From contig JBBSUG010000002.1 of assembly GCA_038235165.1 (NCBI GenBank), positions 124,001-188,000 of the forward strand: a stretch of 64,000 nucleotides of DNA. Reading direction: 5' to 3'. The notes beneath the pieces were generated by a model. That model was not told where the DNA came from, made no database searches, and saw only the letters and a program-made list of their open reading frames with translations. How positions within the stretch are numbered: the stretch's first letter is position 1; each line of letters starts with the position of its first letter. Positions 8,818 through 18,024 of this stretch are shown here, in pieces. The translations under genes and the position numbers were made by a program. The stretch is from GCA-002050365 sp038235165 (lineage in GTDB: Bacteria; Acidobacteriota; Blastocatellia; Pyrinomonadales; Pyrinomonadaceae).

Positions 8818-11496
8818 CTATTTTGCTTTCGGTAAACTCAGCATATTTGCCAGCAAACGATATGCGCCCGGTACTCCGTTCGGCAGTTGGCGGAAAAACG
8901 AATATGAATTATAAACGTAATTTCCTTTGCCGACTTTGGCGTAAACCAATCCGCCCTTGCTTTCCGGGTCGCCTTCGTCGTGCGATTCGAGAAGCGGCGT
9001 GTACTGCGAATCGAGCGTCGTGAAATTGTATAAATTGCGTTCCTGCACCCAATTTTTCCAATCGTCCGCCGTGATTTTGTTTGGAAAATTAAACACCGGA
9101 TTCATCGGCTCCAAAATCGTCACCGGCGCGTTTTCGTCCGTCACACGCACATTGGAAATCCGCTGCGTACCGTTGATTTGCATATCCATTTTTGCCGGAA
9201 ACGGCGGTAAATTTTGCGCGACGTATTCCGGTTGCTGATACTGCACGATCAGCGTTCCGCCATTTTTGACGAAATCGAGCAGTCTATTGTTGTTGGCGAC
9301 GAAATCAGGTCTGACCTGCGAGGCACGAATACCGACGACAATTGTGTGGTATTGTGACAAATCGCCGGTTGCCAAATCTTTTTCACTGAGCATCGTAACA
9401 TCCAATCCGAGCCGTCTGATCGCTTCGGGAACGCGGTCACCGGTTCCCATTATGTAGCCGACTTTGACCGGCGCAATCTTCAAATCTATGACTTTCGCCG
9501 TCACTTCCGCCGGTGTGTAACGGCGGTGCGTTTGAATATGCGGATAGGCGATTTCCTGCATTGTTTGGTTGAAAACTTGTGCGCCGATCACGGCGTTTGC
9601 CTTGATTTTATATGAGTCAATTTTGGCATTTGCCGGAATCGTCACATCAAAGGCGACGGCAGTTTTTTCACCTTTTGCTTTCAAATCAAATGCCGCTGAT
9701 GCTGGTGCTGCCGTCCAGCCGGTCGGCAAATCGAGTCTGACCGTTCCTTTGGTTTGACGCGGCGCGTTGTTTGTCACTGATATAATCACCTTTTGCCGCT
9801 GCGCTTTGGGCGCGACCGGCACGATCATCAAGTCGGAATCAAGCGCGACATTAACCATCGGAACAACATTCAAATCACGCCGCAGTTCGCCCCGAATGTC
9901 GTCGGCATAACGATATTGAACCGCTTTTGTTACGGTAATATCTTCGCCGCCGATGTTCATTTTGATGTCAGCCGTCACTAACGGTGATTGAAACGGCATA
10001 TTTTTTTCCGCATCAGGTGCCGACCAATCGAACGCGAAATTTTCGCGCGGACTTTCTAACCAATACGGCTGGGTCGGCGGCGCATTTGCCAGGACGGTGA
10101 CATCGAAGAAATACGCCTTCAGCGCATTTTCAGTGCGCGAAAAGAAACCGGGTTTCGGTGCTTCCGGCGCGTCTGCATTGTTCACAGTCCACCCTTTCGG
10201 AGCATTAATCATCGCGCCGTTGATTTTGACATTGGCTTCTTCCGGCGCGAAAACACGCACGGCAACCCCTGTTTTATCACCGGCGACAAGCGTTTCGGTA
10301 GTAGCAAGAGCATCAACGACGACACCTGCCGCTTCCTGTAATGCTTCGGAGAACTCGCGTTCTTTTTGCGCCAGCAGGAAATCCGCATCCGTCAACGGAA
10401 TGCTCGATTGCCGATTTGTCGCCACCGCGATTTCGGTTCGCGCTTTGCGGACGGCACGCAACCCGTCAGCCAGCGGCTCGATAATTTTTGCGGGCGTTCG
10501 GGCGTTATAATTTGTCAGAGCTTTTCCGGCGGCACTCTGTGCGTCTTTCAATGCGCCGTCAATATCGGTGCCGGTCAATCCGACGAGTTTCGAAATGCCC
10601 GTCAACGAAGTATCAATGCCGTCGAAGACATCTTTTTCGGCTTCGACCCTGATGGCATTTGTTTCCAAAAGTCGCATTCCCGAGGTTTGTTTTCCGCGCA
10701 GTTCGAGCGAACCCATTTCCTGAGATTTATGCTGGCTTCTGCCCTCCATCGCAATTTCAAAATCGGTGCGCCCGATCAGCGGATCATATTCGCCGGTATT
10801 TAATGTCAAAGTCGGTGAATTTTCTGGATTGCGGAAAAAACTCTCGCTCATATAAAGTTTTTTCGCCTGCCACGGAAGCAGTCCTTCTTTAATTTGTTCG
10901 GGAAACTGGGTCGGATCGGCAGCAGCTTTGTAGGCAATCGGCGTTAAATAACCGGCAAGTTGATGGTGTCCGTGACCGTCGGCGGGCGTTCCCGAAAAAC
11001 GTGAGATGATGACCAGCGGGCGAAATGTTCTGATGGCACGAACCATATCGCCCAACACGAGGTTTTCGCCCCAAATTCGTGTCGCTTCGGCGCGTGTTTT
11101 TGAGAAACCATAATCCATCACGCGCGTAAAAAACTGCTGTCCGCCGTCAAGCCTGCGCGCTTGCAAAAGTTCCTCGGTGCGAATCACGCCGAGCGGTTCA
11201 AAAAGTTCCTGCCCGATGACGTTCTGTCCACCTTCGCCGCGATTTAGTGCCAGGTAAGCAGTTCGCGCTTGATCGGTTCGCGCCAGATATGCCAACAAAC
11301 CGGAATCCTCATCGTCCGGGTGCGCGCCGGTGTGCATCGCACTCGCCGTCGTTTGCAGACGTTCCAGTTTCTGCGCCAGTCCGACGGCACCCAGATCATA
11401 TTTCGCGCGAACCTGCGCGGAAAATGACAAAGGACAGAGAACAAAGGACAAAGTTAGAAAAAAAGCTATCAGAATTTTATGTCTTGAATTTTTCAT
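8818..11496 (-). CDS. Secreted PIG-L-family deacetylase with amidotransferase-like C-terminus
   Basis: This is an 892-residue exported protein. After a signal peptide (about residues 1-28) comes a PIG-L/LmbE deacetylase domain with the zinc motif AHPDDE (residues 58-63) and a matching H-G-H-H motif near 174; family members remove N-acetyl groups from amino sugars. The middle (about 560-650) looks like a NEW3/Ig-like beta domain. The last 230 residues resemble a glutamine-amidotransferase/ThuA-like flavodoxin fold (VGYIMGTGDRVPEAIRR). The ATG overlaps the stop of the upstream symporter (ATGA), so uptake and deacetylation of an amino sugar or glycan are probably linked. The signal peptide is encoded by a heptamer repeat. 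Confidence 0.88.
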   Translation of the reverse strand: MKNSRHKILIAFFLTLSFVLCPLSFSAQVRAKYDLGAVGLAQKLERLQTTASAMHTGAHPDDEDSGLLAYLARTDQARTAYLALNRGEGGQNVIGQELFEPLGVIRTEELLQARRLDGGQQFFTRVMDYGFSKTRAEATRIWGENLVLGDMVRAIRTFRPLVIISRFSGTPADGHGHHQLAGYLTPIAYKAAADPTQFPEQIKEGLLPWQAKKLYMSESFFRNPENSPTLTLNTGEYDPLIGRTDFEIAMEGRSQHKSQEMGSLELRGKQTSGMRLLETNAIRVEAEKDVFDGIDTSLTGISKLVGLTGTDIDGALKDAQSAAGKALTNYNARTPAKIIEPLADGLRAVRKARTEIAVATNRQSSIPLTDADFLLAQKEREFSEALQEAAGVVVDALATTETLVAGDKTGVAVRVFAPEEANVKINGAMINAPKGWTVNNADAPEAPKPGFFSRTENALKAYFFDVTVLANAPPTQPYWLESPRENFAFDWSAPDAEKNMPFQSPLVTADIKMNIGGEDITVTKAVQYRYADDIRGELRRDLNVVPMVNVALDSDLMIVPVAPKAQRQKVIISVTNNAPRQTKGTVRLDLPTGWTAAPASAAFDLKAKGEKTAVAFDVTIPANAKIDSYKIKANAVIGAQVFNQTMQEIAYPHIQTHRRYTPAEVTAKVIDLKIAPVKVGYIMGTGDRVPEAIRRLGLDVTMLSEKDLATGDLSQYHTIVVGIRASQVRPDFVANNNRLLDFVKNGGTLIVQYQQPEYVAQNLPPFPAKMDMQINGTQRISNVRVTDENAPVTILEPMNPVFNFPNKITADDWKNWVQERNLYNFTTLDSQYTPLLESHDEGDPESKGGLVYAKVGKGNYVYNSYSFFRQLPNGVPGAYRLLANMLSLPKAK
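11423..11457. repeat. Heptamer array inside the signal-peptide codons of the PIG-L gene
   Basis: Five 7-base units in register on the plus strand read AATGACA, AAGGACA, GAGAACA, AAGGACA and AAGTTAG. Read on the coding strand in frame they give the hydrophobic core L-T-L-S-F-V-L-C-P-L-S-F-S of the signal peptide. Similar AAGGACA units occur non-coding at 32103-32137. Confidence 0.75.
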
Positions 11497-13181
11497 TTTG
11501 AATCTTCTACAACCGTTAAACTAATTAGATAACCCGCAATCACCGTTGTTAAACAGCCGATGACGTTAAACCACAGAAATTCGATGTCGGTATAAAAACT
11601 GGCGATCCAAACCGATGCGATGCCGAATAATAAACCGAAAAATGCACCACGCGCTCTTGCCCGTTTGACAACGAATGCCAAAACAAAAACGCCAAGCAGC
11701 GAACCGTAGAAAAATGAGCCGAACTTATTGACGACTTCGATCAGCGAACCCAGATTCGTCGCGTAAATCGCCACAATACAGGCGAATAAGCCCCAAAACG
11801 CGGTCGCAATTCGTCCGAATTTGACGTATTCCGCGTCCGTGCCTTCTTTTTTAAAATGTCTTCGATAAAAATCAATCGTCGTTGCTGTTGCCAATGCGTT
11901 TAATTCCGCCGCAACGCTGGACATTGAAGCCGCGAAAATCGCTGCGATGATCAAACCGACCACGCCCATCGGCATATTTTCGATGACGAACGTCGGAAAA
12001 ACGTAATTTACATCGTTAAAATTTTTGTCGTTGTTGGTTTCTTTGATAAATTCGGAGGCTTTTTTGCGCGATGCGTTGAAACTATCGTTCGCCGTCAAAT
12101 AATTCTGTTTTGCATCTGCAATAAATTTTTCGTTCGCCTGTTTTTCGGCGGCGACAAATTCGAGCGCGGATTTCTGCCGCTGTTGATTAATTGTTTCGTA
12201 TTCCGACTGCAAAGCATTGTATTCAGCCGGTTTAGAAATTTGCGCTTTGTCCGCCTGCACGGAATTAAAAATCATCGGCGGCTGATTGAATTGATAAAAA
12301 ACAAAAACCATCACGCCGATCAGCAAAATCAAAAACTGCATCGGAATTTTCAAAAATGCCGACATCAACAGCGAAGTTCTGCCCTGACTGACTGATTTCG
12401 CCGTCAAAAACCTTTGCACCTGACTTTGATCGCAGCCGAAATACGACAGAAACAAAAACAAACCGCCGATCATTCCAGACCAAATCGTATATTTTTCCTT
12501 CAAATCAAAATGCGTGTCAATTGTCGTCAATTTGCCAGTCGCGCCCGCTAAATGCAGACCGTCCGTAATCGAAACTCCGGCAGGGAGACTCGAAAAAATG
12601 ATGAATAAAACGACGCTCATCCCGACGAAGATGATGACCATCTGCTTCACGTCCGTCCACGTCACCGCCTGCACGCCGCCGATCATTGTGTACAGCGTTG
12701 TCGTCAAACCGATCACGAAAATCGTCGTAATTTCGTTCCAACCCAAAACGATTGACAGGATAACTGCGGGCGCGGCGATAATCACGCCGACACCAAGACC
12801 ACGCGACATCAAAAAGAAAAAACTCGTCAGCGAGCGCGTTTTCGCGTCAAACCTGTTTTCGAGATATTCATACGCCGTGTAAACTCTGGCGCGATAAAAA
12901 AACGGCACCGCCGTCACGCACAGAATAACCATTGCGAGCGGCAAACCGTAATAAAACTGGATAAAACGCATTCCGTCCGAATACGCCTGTCCGGTCGTGC
13001 CGACTAAAGTAATCGCCGAAAGCTGCGTCGCCATTACCGATAATCCGACCGCCCACCACGGCAAACTTCGATTGGCGAGAAAATAGCCTTCGACGTTGCT
13101 ACTGTTTTTGGTCATACGGATTCCGTCATAAATCACATAAACCAAATATGTTACGACAATCGCCCAATCCAGAAATTTCAT
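11493..13181 (-). CDS. Sodium:solute symporter (SSS family)
   Basis: This 562-residue inner-membrane transporter has about 13 hydrophobic helices and family motifs such as TTGQAYSDGMRF near residue 62 and GLIIAAIFAASMSSVAAELNAL near 405. The latter holds the Ser residues of the sodium site. A hydrophilic, coiled-coil-prone insertion (about residues 305-385) interrupts the usual helix pattern. The substrate cannot be read from sequence. Tight linkage to the PIG-L deacetylase (four-base overlap) suggests an amino sugar, sialic-acid-like or related compound. A terminal-inverted-repeat element separates it from the small gene upstream. Confidence 0.93.
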   Translation of the reverse strand: MKFLDWAIVVTYLVYVIYDGIRMTKNSSNVEGYFLANRSLPWWAVGLSVMATQLSAITLVGTTGQAYSDGMRFIQFYYGLPLAMVILCVTAVPFFYRARVYTAYEYLENRFDAKTRSLTSFFFLMSRGLGVGVIIAAPAVILSIVLGWNEITTIFVIGLTTTLYTMIGGVQAVTWTDVKQMVIIFVGMSVVLFIIFSSLPAGVSITDGLHLAGATGKLTTIDTHFDLKEKYTIWSGMIGGLFLFLSYFGCDQSQVQRFLTAKSVSQGRTSLLMSAFLKIPMQFLILLIGVMVFVFYQFNQPPMIFNSVQADKAQISKPAEYNALQSEYETINQQRQKSALEFVAAEKQANEKFIADAKQNYLTANDSFNASRKKASEFIKETNNDKNFNDVNYVFPTFVIENMPMGVVGLIIAAIFAASMSSVAAELNALATATTIDFYRRHFKKEGTDAEYVKFGRIATAFWGLFACIVAIYATNLGSLIEVVNKFGSFFYGSLLGVFVLAFVVKRARARGAFFGLLFGIASVWIASFYTDIEFLWFNVIGCLTTVIAGYLISLTVVEDSK

Positions 13182-13190
13182 ATTAAAAAT

Positions 13191-13328
13191 TGGAGCGCGA
13201 AAGTCTCGTCCGCTTCAACGCCAGTAGAGCGAGGCGTTGAAAGCCTTGCTCTAGCAGAAAGACTCTTTGATGCGAAAACTTTTCTCGCCCCCACGCTCGA
13301 AAGCGGATGAGCCGTCCGCGCTCCGGCT
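13191..13328. mobile_element. Terminal-inverted-repeat element, copy A
   Basis: This is a segment of about 138 bases starting GGAGCGCGAAAGTC and ending in the complement of GGAGCGCGGACGG. It contains an inner hairpin built on CAACGCC...GGCGTTG. It matches copies at 17832-18024 and 50384-50566 in ends and inner hairpin. It begins 10 bases before the symporter ATG and its other end touches the stop codon of the 47-residue gene. No coding potential was found, so it is MITE- or REP-like. Confidence 0.7.
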
Positions 13329-13330
13329 GG

Positions 13331-13474
13331 TCAGTTCGAAAAATAATAAGTAAAAGTTCCCAGTGCGGCGATTACTAAAATATTCGAGATTATCACGCCT
13401 AAATAAACGCGATACCACCAATTATCCGGTAATTCCACAGATTCGGGAACTTCTTTTACTTGTTCTTCATTCAT
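13331..13474 (-). CDS. Small single-pass membrane protein upstream of the symporter
   Basis: This 47-residue protein has an acidic N-terminus, then N-W-W-Y-R-V-Y followed by one membrane helix (about residues 22-43). Small helices of this kind often accompany SSS or related symporters as accessory subunits; that role here is inference from position (same strand, next gene). I chose the ATG at 13472-13474 because longer in-frame versions run back through a 16-base-pair hairpin and into the receptor gene. No clear ribosome-binding site is visible. The stop codon abuts repeat element A. Confidence 0.6.
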   Translation of the reverse strand: MNEEQVKEVPESVELPDNWWYRVYLGVIISNILVIAALGTFTYYFSN

Positions 13475-13486
13475 AAGCCAATAGCG

Positions 13487-13520
13487 CGGCTTTGGTAATT
13501 TCTCGAAATTACCAAAGCCG
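13487..13520 (-). terminator. Perfect 16-bp hairpin after the Oar-like receptor gene
   Basis: CGGCTTTGGTAATTTC at 13487-13502 is perfectly complementary to 13505-13520. It lies 6 bases after the receptor stop and 12 bases before the start of the 47-residue gene. No T-run follows on the minus strand, so it may act as an mRNA 3' end stabiliser or attenuator rather than a strict intrinsic terminator. Confidence 0.6.
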
Positions 13521-13526
13521 CCGGGA

Positions 13527-16475
13527 TTAAAAAGTAAACTTAAAGCCGAGCTGCACCTGACGGCTGTCAAGCGAAGTCACGCCTCTCGAACGATAGTCAG
13601 GCAGTGCGCCCGTTAGATTTCCGGTCGGCAGATCAAATCCGGTTGTTATCGTCGTGTTATTGTATTGATAAATACTGTTGATATTAAAAATATTTATTGC
13701 TTCAGCAAAAAACTCGAGTCTGAATCTTTCGGTAAAAGGAATAAATCTCGAATATCGCAAATCAACATTAAACTGTTTCGGAGTTCTGCCGAAATTTCTT
13801 TCGATGCCGACCGGGCGGTCAACAAAAACTCCGTCGCCGTTCAAGTCCTGATTGGTAATGCTGTTAAAAACTTCGCCGTTATTTGCCGTGGCAATGATTC
13901 CGAGTTGGTTATTGTTCAAAATATATTTCAATGCCTTATTCTCAAAATCGAACTGCGGTCGTCCGACAAAACTCATTACAAATGTATGCGTTTGATCGGC
14001 TAATGATCTGCCCTTGTCAAAAGCTCTGTTTTCAGGAGCCTGAAGCGCGAGCGATGAAGCCGCCACTAAGTTTTGTTCGGGCGCATCGTCGGTTGAACGC
14101 GACAAAGTATAATTGACGCTGAATTGATAGCCTTTTGAAAAGCGTTTGGCAAGTTGGAAGGTTGCCGCATTGTAATTTGAATTGCCGACCGATTCGACCG
14201 ACAAGATATTTTGAAACTGCGAGAAAATCCTGTTTGTACACGGTGCAAGTGTGCCGTTGGCGTTTCTGGTTCCATAGATCAATCTGCCGTCTGCCAAAGC
14301 TCCGCCGGTGGGCAGACAATTGATGTTGCGGTAAACCGGAATGTGCCGACCGCTCGAATGGATGAAACCGACAGTCACCGAAAGGTCTTCGGTTAGTGCC
14401 TGTTCCAACTGCGCGTTGGTATGAATCGCATACAAGTTCTTAAAGTCCGGCGAAACGGCATCAATACTCTGACGCGGCAAAATCGTTCCGGGCGGCAGTG
14501 AACCTAAATTATTCGGGAACGTCGGCGCACCGACAGTATTCGGTCCGAACGTAAAATTAAAAAATTTCGGACTTCCGTTATTTTGAATCGCTCGCAAATA
14601 CATATCGGAATACGGAACATCGTAATACATTCCGGCACTCGCCCGCAGAACCGTCGGACGACTTCCTTCACGCAGAGCATAGACAATGCCTAAACGCGGC
14701 GCAAGATTATTTTTGTCCACCTTGAATTTTTGAGAAGCAGGAAACGGAGAATCAGCATTAGCTTTCGGAATATTATAGAGATCATAACGCAACCCGTAAT
14801 TGATTTTCAGACGGCGCGTAATCTTCCAATCGTCCTGCGCGAAGAAGTTATAGAAAGTCGAATTAAATTTGATTTCAGGATCCCCGAAGGCTTCGACATA
14901 CTGCGAATAACTGCGGGTATTTGTCCCGTTGACCGCCGCGACATACGCCGCAATACTTGGAAAAGTGTATTGATAAAAGATTCCCGAACGACGTTCGTCG
15001 CCATAATGAGTAAAACCGCCGCCGACTTTAACAACGTGGGTGCCGAACGTGTAAGTCAGATTATCCTGAATTTGATTGGTCGTTTGGAGCGGCGAAATAG
15101 TATTGGCATTTGTCGGCGCACCGAAATTTGCCACGCCCGCAATAACTATTGTCGGACCGATGCCGGAATTAGCGTTCGCCAGATTTTGTGAATTTCGCGT
15201 GGCATATTGATAACGCAGTTCATTCAAAGTGTTCGACGAAATAATTGAAGCCAACTGCAAGCCAAACGAATAAGAGACATCGTTGAAGTCAATACTTCGC
15301 TGGAGAGTTGTCAAACCGCCGCCGATATTGTCGGGCGAAATATTTTTGAAATAATTGTAACGTCCGGTCAACCGATTGGCATCGTTTAATTGAGCATCGG
15401 AACGAAAGATGAAAAAGTTCACTTTCTGCGCGGCGGGAATAAAAGTCGGGAAGGCTGCTGCCGGAACTCCGGCGGCAATCAAGGCTGCTTGATTAGCCGC
15501 TGAAACCGTCACGACTCGCTGCGGTTCACCGCCCAAATCACGGCTGACATATTCATACCCGGTGAAAAACTGCCAGCGATCTTTAATAATCGGACCGCCG
15601 ACCGCGCCTGCCACATCATCAACTTTTGTTCCCGGTTTTTGCGATGTCGGCGATGTGTTAAAAGGACGCGAAGAAAGTCCGGTGCGGCGAAACCGGTAGC
15701 TCGCCGTGCCGTGAAAACCGTTCGTGCCGGACGGCGTAACCGCATTCATAATCAAACCCGGCGTGTTGCCGAATTCCGCTGAAAAGCCGTTGGTGACAAG
15801 CTGCACTTCGCTGACAAAAATTTCGGAGATGGGCATCAGACGAATTCCGGCGCGGTCGCCCTGTGTATTGTTGTTGCCGTCGAGCTGATAATTCGTTCGC
15901 CGCGCGTAACCGTTGGCGTTAATGCGCGGAACACCGAATTCAGAGTTTGGGCGACCCGTCACGTTTGCCTGCAAAAGCGCATAATTGTACGGATTTCTCG
16001 ACACGAGCGGCAAATTTTGAACTTCACGCGCATTCATCACCCGTCCGACATCAATCTTACCCGGATCGGCAATCGGCGCGTCTGAAGTAACCGTGACGGT
16101 TGCCGACACATCGCCGGTTTCTAAAGTCAGGTTGACGGTTGCCGTCTGCCCGGTGTTGATTGTGATTCCCTCGCGGATGAGACGTTTGAAATTAGCTAAT
16201 TCAACCGTCACCCGGTAAGTTCCGAGCGGCAGCAGCGGAGCGCGATAAACGCCCGATTCGTCGCTCGTAATTTTACGCTCGAAACCGGTTTCAATATTTC
16301 TGACGGTAATCGAAGCGTTCGGCAGCGCGGCACTGTTAGCATCTGTCACCACTCCCTCAATCTGCCCATTCAAGGCTTGTGACTGAGCGTGGATTTGAAC
16401 AAAACCGAACGCCAGAACCGCGAAAAACAGTAAGCCGTAGGAAAACAAAAGTTTCATACTTAATGTCTTTAACAT
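13527..16475 (-). CDS. Oar-like TonB-dependent outer-membrane receptor
   Basis: This 982-residue exported protein starts with a signal peptide (about residues 1-31). A CarboxypepD_reg-like beta-sandwich follows (about 35-120, V-T-D-A-N-S-A-A-L-P-N-A-S-I), then a plug domain (about 130-250) and a long beta-barrel ending in the aromatic sequence Q-L-G-F-K-F-T-F, as outer-membrane barrels do. Members of this family import or bind large substrates and are expanded in Acidobacteriota. I set the start at 16475 because AAGGAG lies 9 bases before that ATG; the upstream ATG would bury the site in coding sequence. A candidate promoter lies at 16533-16560. Confidence 0.92.
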   Translation of the reverse strand: MLKTLSMKLLFSYGLLFFAVLAFGFVQIHAQSQALNGQIEGVVTDANSAALPNASITVRNIETGFERKITSDESGVYRAPLLPLGTYRVTVELANFKRLIREGITINTGQTATVNLTLETGDVSATVTVTSDAPIADPGKIDVGRVMNAREVQNLPLVSRNPYNYALLQANVTGRPNSEFGVPRINANGYARRTNYQLDGNNNTQGDRAGIRLMPISEIFVSEVQLVTNGFSAEFGNTPGLIMNAVTPSGTNGFHGTASYRFRRTGLSSRPFNTSPTSQKPGTKVDDVAGAVGGPIIKDRWQFFTGYEYVSRDLGGEPQRVVTVSAANQAALIAAGVPAAAFPTFIPAAQKVNFFIFRSDAQLNDANRLTGRYNYFKNISPDNIGGGLTTLQRSIDFNDVSYSFGLQLASIISSNTLNELRYQYATRNSQNLANANSGIGPTIVIAGVANFGAPTNANTISPLQTTNQIQDNLTYTFGTHVVKVGGGFTHYGDERRSGIFYQYTFPSIAAYVAAVNGTNTRSYSQYVEAFGDPEIKFNSTFYNFFAQDDWKITRRLKINYGLRYDLYNIPKANADSPFPASQKFKVDKNNLAPRLGIVYALREGSRPTVLRASAGMYYDVPYSDMYLRAIQNNGSPKFFNFTFGPNTVGAPTFPNNLGSLPPGTILPRQSIDAVSPDFKNLYAIHTNAQLEQALTEDLSVTVGFIHSSGRHIPVYRNINCLPTGGALADGRLIYGTRNANGTLAPCTNRIFSQFQNILSVESVGNSNYNAATFQLAKRFSKGYQFSVNYTLSRSTDDAPEQNLVAASSLALQAPENRAFDKGRSLADQTHTFVMSFVGRPQFDFENKALKYILNNNQLGIIATANNGEVFNSITNQDLNGDGVFVDRPVGIERNFGRTPKQFNVDLRYSRFIPFTERFRLEFFAEAINIFNINSIYQYNNTTITTGFDLPTGNLTGALPDYRSRGVTSLDSRQVQLGFKFTF

Positions 16476-16800
16476 CAATATTATCTCCTTAATTTGTGTG
16501 TGCATTGTTAGTTTGGAAAGTTACTAATCTAAACAATATCACAAAGTTATTAATTATCAATCGCGGCGGCTTATTTTTAAACCGCTTTTTTATTTACTAA
16601 CTGATATTTTGGAAACGCATATATTTGACTAAACCACTCTGCACCGTAAGTGCAAAGATTTGGAAAACTGACTGAAAGTGCCGGAAGAAAAAAAAGCCGC
16701 AGACGTTTATGATTCAAATATTGTTTAACCGGCGAGTTTCTAAAGCGGCGAAAGTCATTTATAATAACAGGCGATAAAAGTCTGACCACAAATTAATATT
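16476..16800. other. Divergent intergenic region, receptor / SIS gene
   Basis: This 325-base spacer lies between divergently transcribed genes and must hold promoters for both. A minus-strand promoter candidate is listed separately. On the plus strand TATAAT occurs at 16760-16765, 35 bases before the SIS-gene ATG, but without a convincing -35 box. No further structure was seen. Confidence 0.5.
16533..16560 (-). promoter_or_regulatory. Candidate sigma-70 promoter of the receptor gene
   Basis: On the minus strand TTGATA (16555-16560) and TATTGT (16533-16538) are separated by 16 bases, about 57 bases upstream of the receptor ATG. This is seen by eye only. Confidence 0.35.
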
Positions 16801-17826
16801 ATGTCGTTAATGATGCAGGAAATTCAGGAGCAGCCTGATATTTTGGAAAAAACAATTCAAGCGGAAAGCGATAAAGTCAAAAAACTCGGCACGTTTCTAC
16901 GTGACAAAGATATTGATTTAATCGTTCTGGCAGCACGCGGAAGTTCGGATAACGCTTCACTTTTGGGACGTTACCTGTTGGAGATTACAACGGGTATTCC
17001 CGTTTCTTTGTGTGCGCCGTCGGTGTTTACGCTCTACAAAGCAAAGTTGAAATTGAACCGGGCGTTGGTCATCGGCGTTTCGCAATCAGGCGAGGGCGCG
17101 GACATCAATCAGGTTTTAGAAAGCGCGAAAAGTTCGGGTGCGTTCACGCTCGGCATCACGAACGAAGCCGCTTCTTCGATGGCTGAAATTGTTGACGAAA
17201 CGCTGTTAATCCACGCCGGACGCGAAAAATCAGTTGCCGCAACGAAAACATATACCGGACAAATGATCCATTTTTACTTGCTGGCATCAATTTTAGCCGA
17301 TGAAAAAATTGATTATGAACGCATTCCCGATCTTGCCGCCGCAGCATTAAAACTCAAACCTGAAGTTGAAGAACTGGTGCAGCGATATGTTTTTATGGAG
17401 AACTGCGTCGTCGTCGGACGCGGTTTGAACTACGGAAATTCTTATGAATTAGCTTTGAAATTGATGGAAACCTGTTACGTTGTGGCGGAAAGATTTTCGT
17501 CGGCAGATTTTTTTCACGGACCGCTAGCAATCGTCGAACGGCGGTTTCCGGTGATTATGTTTGCGCCGAAGGGTGTTTCAAACAACAGCAATCTCGATTT
17601 ATTAAAGCAGTTAAAAGAACTTCATGCCGATTCTTTTTCGATTACCAACGATAGCGAAATAGCTTCTTTGAGTTCGCGTTCATTGCAAATGCCGAAGATG
17701 GATGAGTTTTTATCGCCGATTCCGTTTATCATTCCGGCACAGCTTTTCGCCGCCTTACTTGCCGAAGCCAAAGGAATAGATGCTGATGCGCCGCGCTCGC
17801 TGTCAAAAGTCACCAAAACGATTTGA
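16801..17826 (+). CDS. SIS-domain sugar-phosphate enzyme (GlmS-isomerase-like / NagB-II type)
   Basis: This 341-residue cytosolic protein is made of two SIS domains (about residues 30-165 and 195-330) and lacks the glutaminase half of GlmS. Signature stretches are A-R-G-S-S-D-N-A, S-Q-S-G-E-G-A-D, E-K-S-V-A-A-T-K-T-Y-T and F-F-H-G-P-L-A-I-V, which line the sugar-phosphate pocket in GlmS and in NagB-II glucosamine-6-phosphate deaminases. Deamination or isomerisation of glucosamine-6-phosphate is therefore likely; which one cannot be settled here. It is convergent with bshC, with repeat element B between them. Confidence 0.85.
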   Translation: MSLMMQEIQEQPDILEKTIQAESDKVKKLGTFLRDKDIDLIVLAARGSSDNASLLGRYLLEITTGIPVSLCAPSVFTLYKAKLKLNRALVIGVSQSGEGADINQVLESAKSSGAFTLGITNEAASSMAEIVDETLLIHAGREKSVAATKTYTGQMIHFYLLASILADEKIDYERIPDLAAAALKLKPEVEELVQRYVFMENCVVVGRGLNYGNSYELALKLMETCYVVAERFSSADFFHGPLAIVERRFPVIMFAPKGVSNNSNLDLLKQLKELHADSFSITNDSEIASLSSRSLQMPKMDEFLSPIPFIIPAQLFAALLAEAKGIDADAPRSLSKVTKTI

Positions 17827-17831
17827 TTTGA

Positions 17832-18024
17832 GCCGGGAGCGCGGAAGTCTCGTTCGCTTCAACGCCAGCGAAGCGAAGCGTTGAACACGCTCGATTATAT
17901 AAAATTTCTTGAAATACAAGTTTTGTGAGGCGTTGAATGTGTTTGTTTATGTGCAATTTGTTTGACAACGAAGGCAACGCCTCGCTTTGCTGGGGTTGGC
18001 AACCGAAACTTCCGCGCTCCGGCT
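17832..18024. mobile_element. Terminal-inverted-repeat element, copy B
   Basis: This is a segment of about 193 bases running from AGCCGGGAGCGCGGAAGT to the complement of AGCCGGAGCGCGGAAGT. Inner CAACGCCAGCGAAG / GGCGTTG blocks are shared with copies A and C. It fills the gap between the convergent SIS gene and bshC; its right end includes the TAG stop of bshC. No open frame of note was found. Confidence 0.75.
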
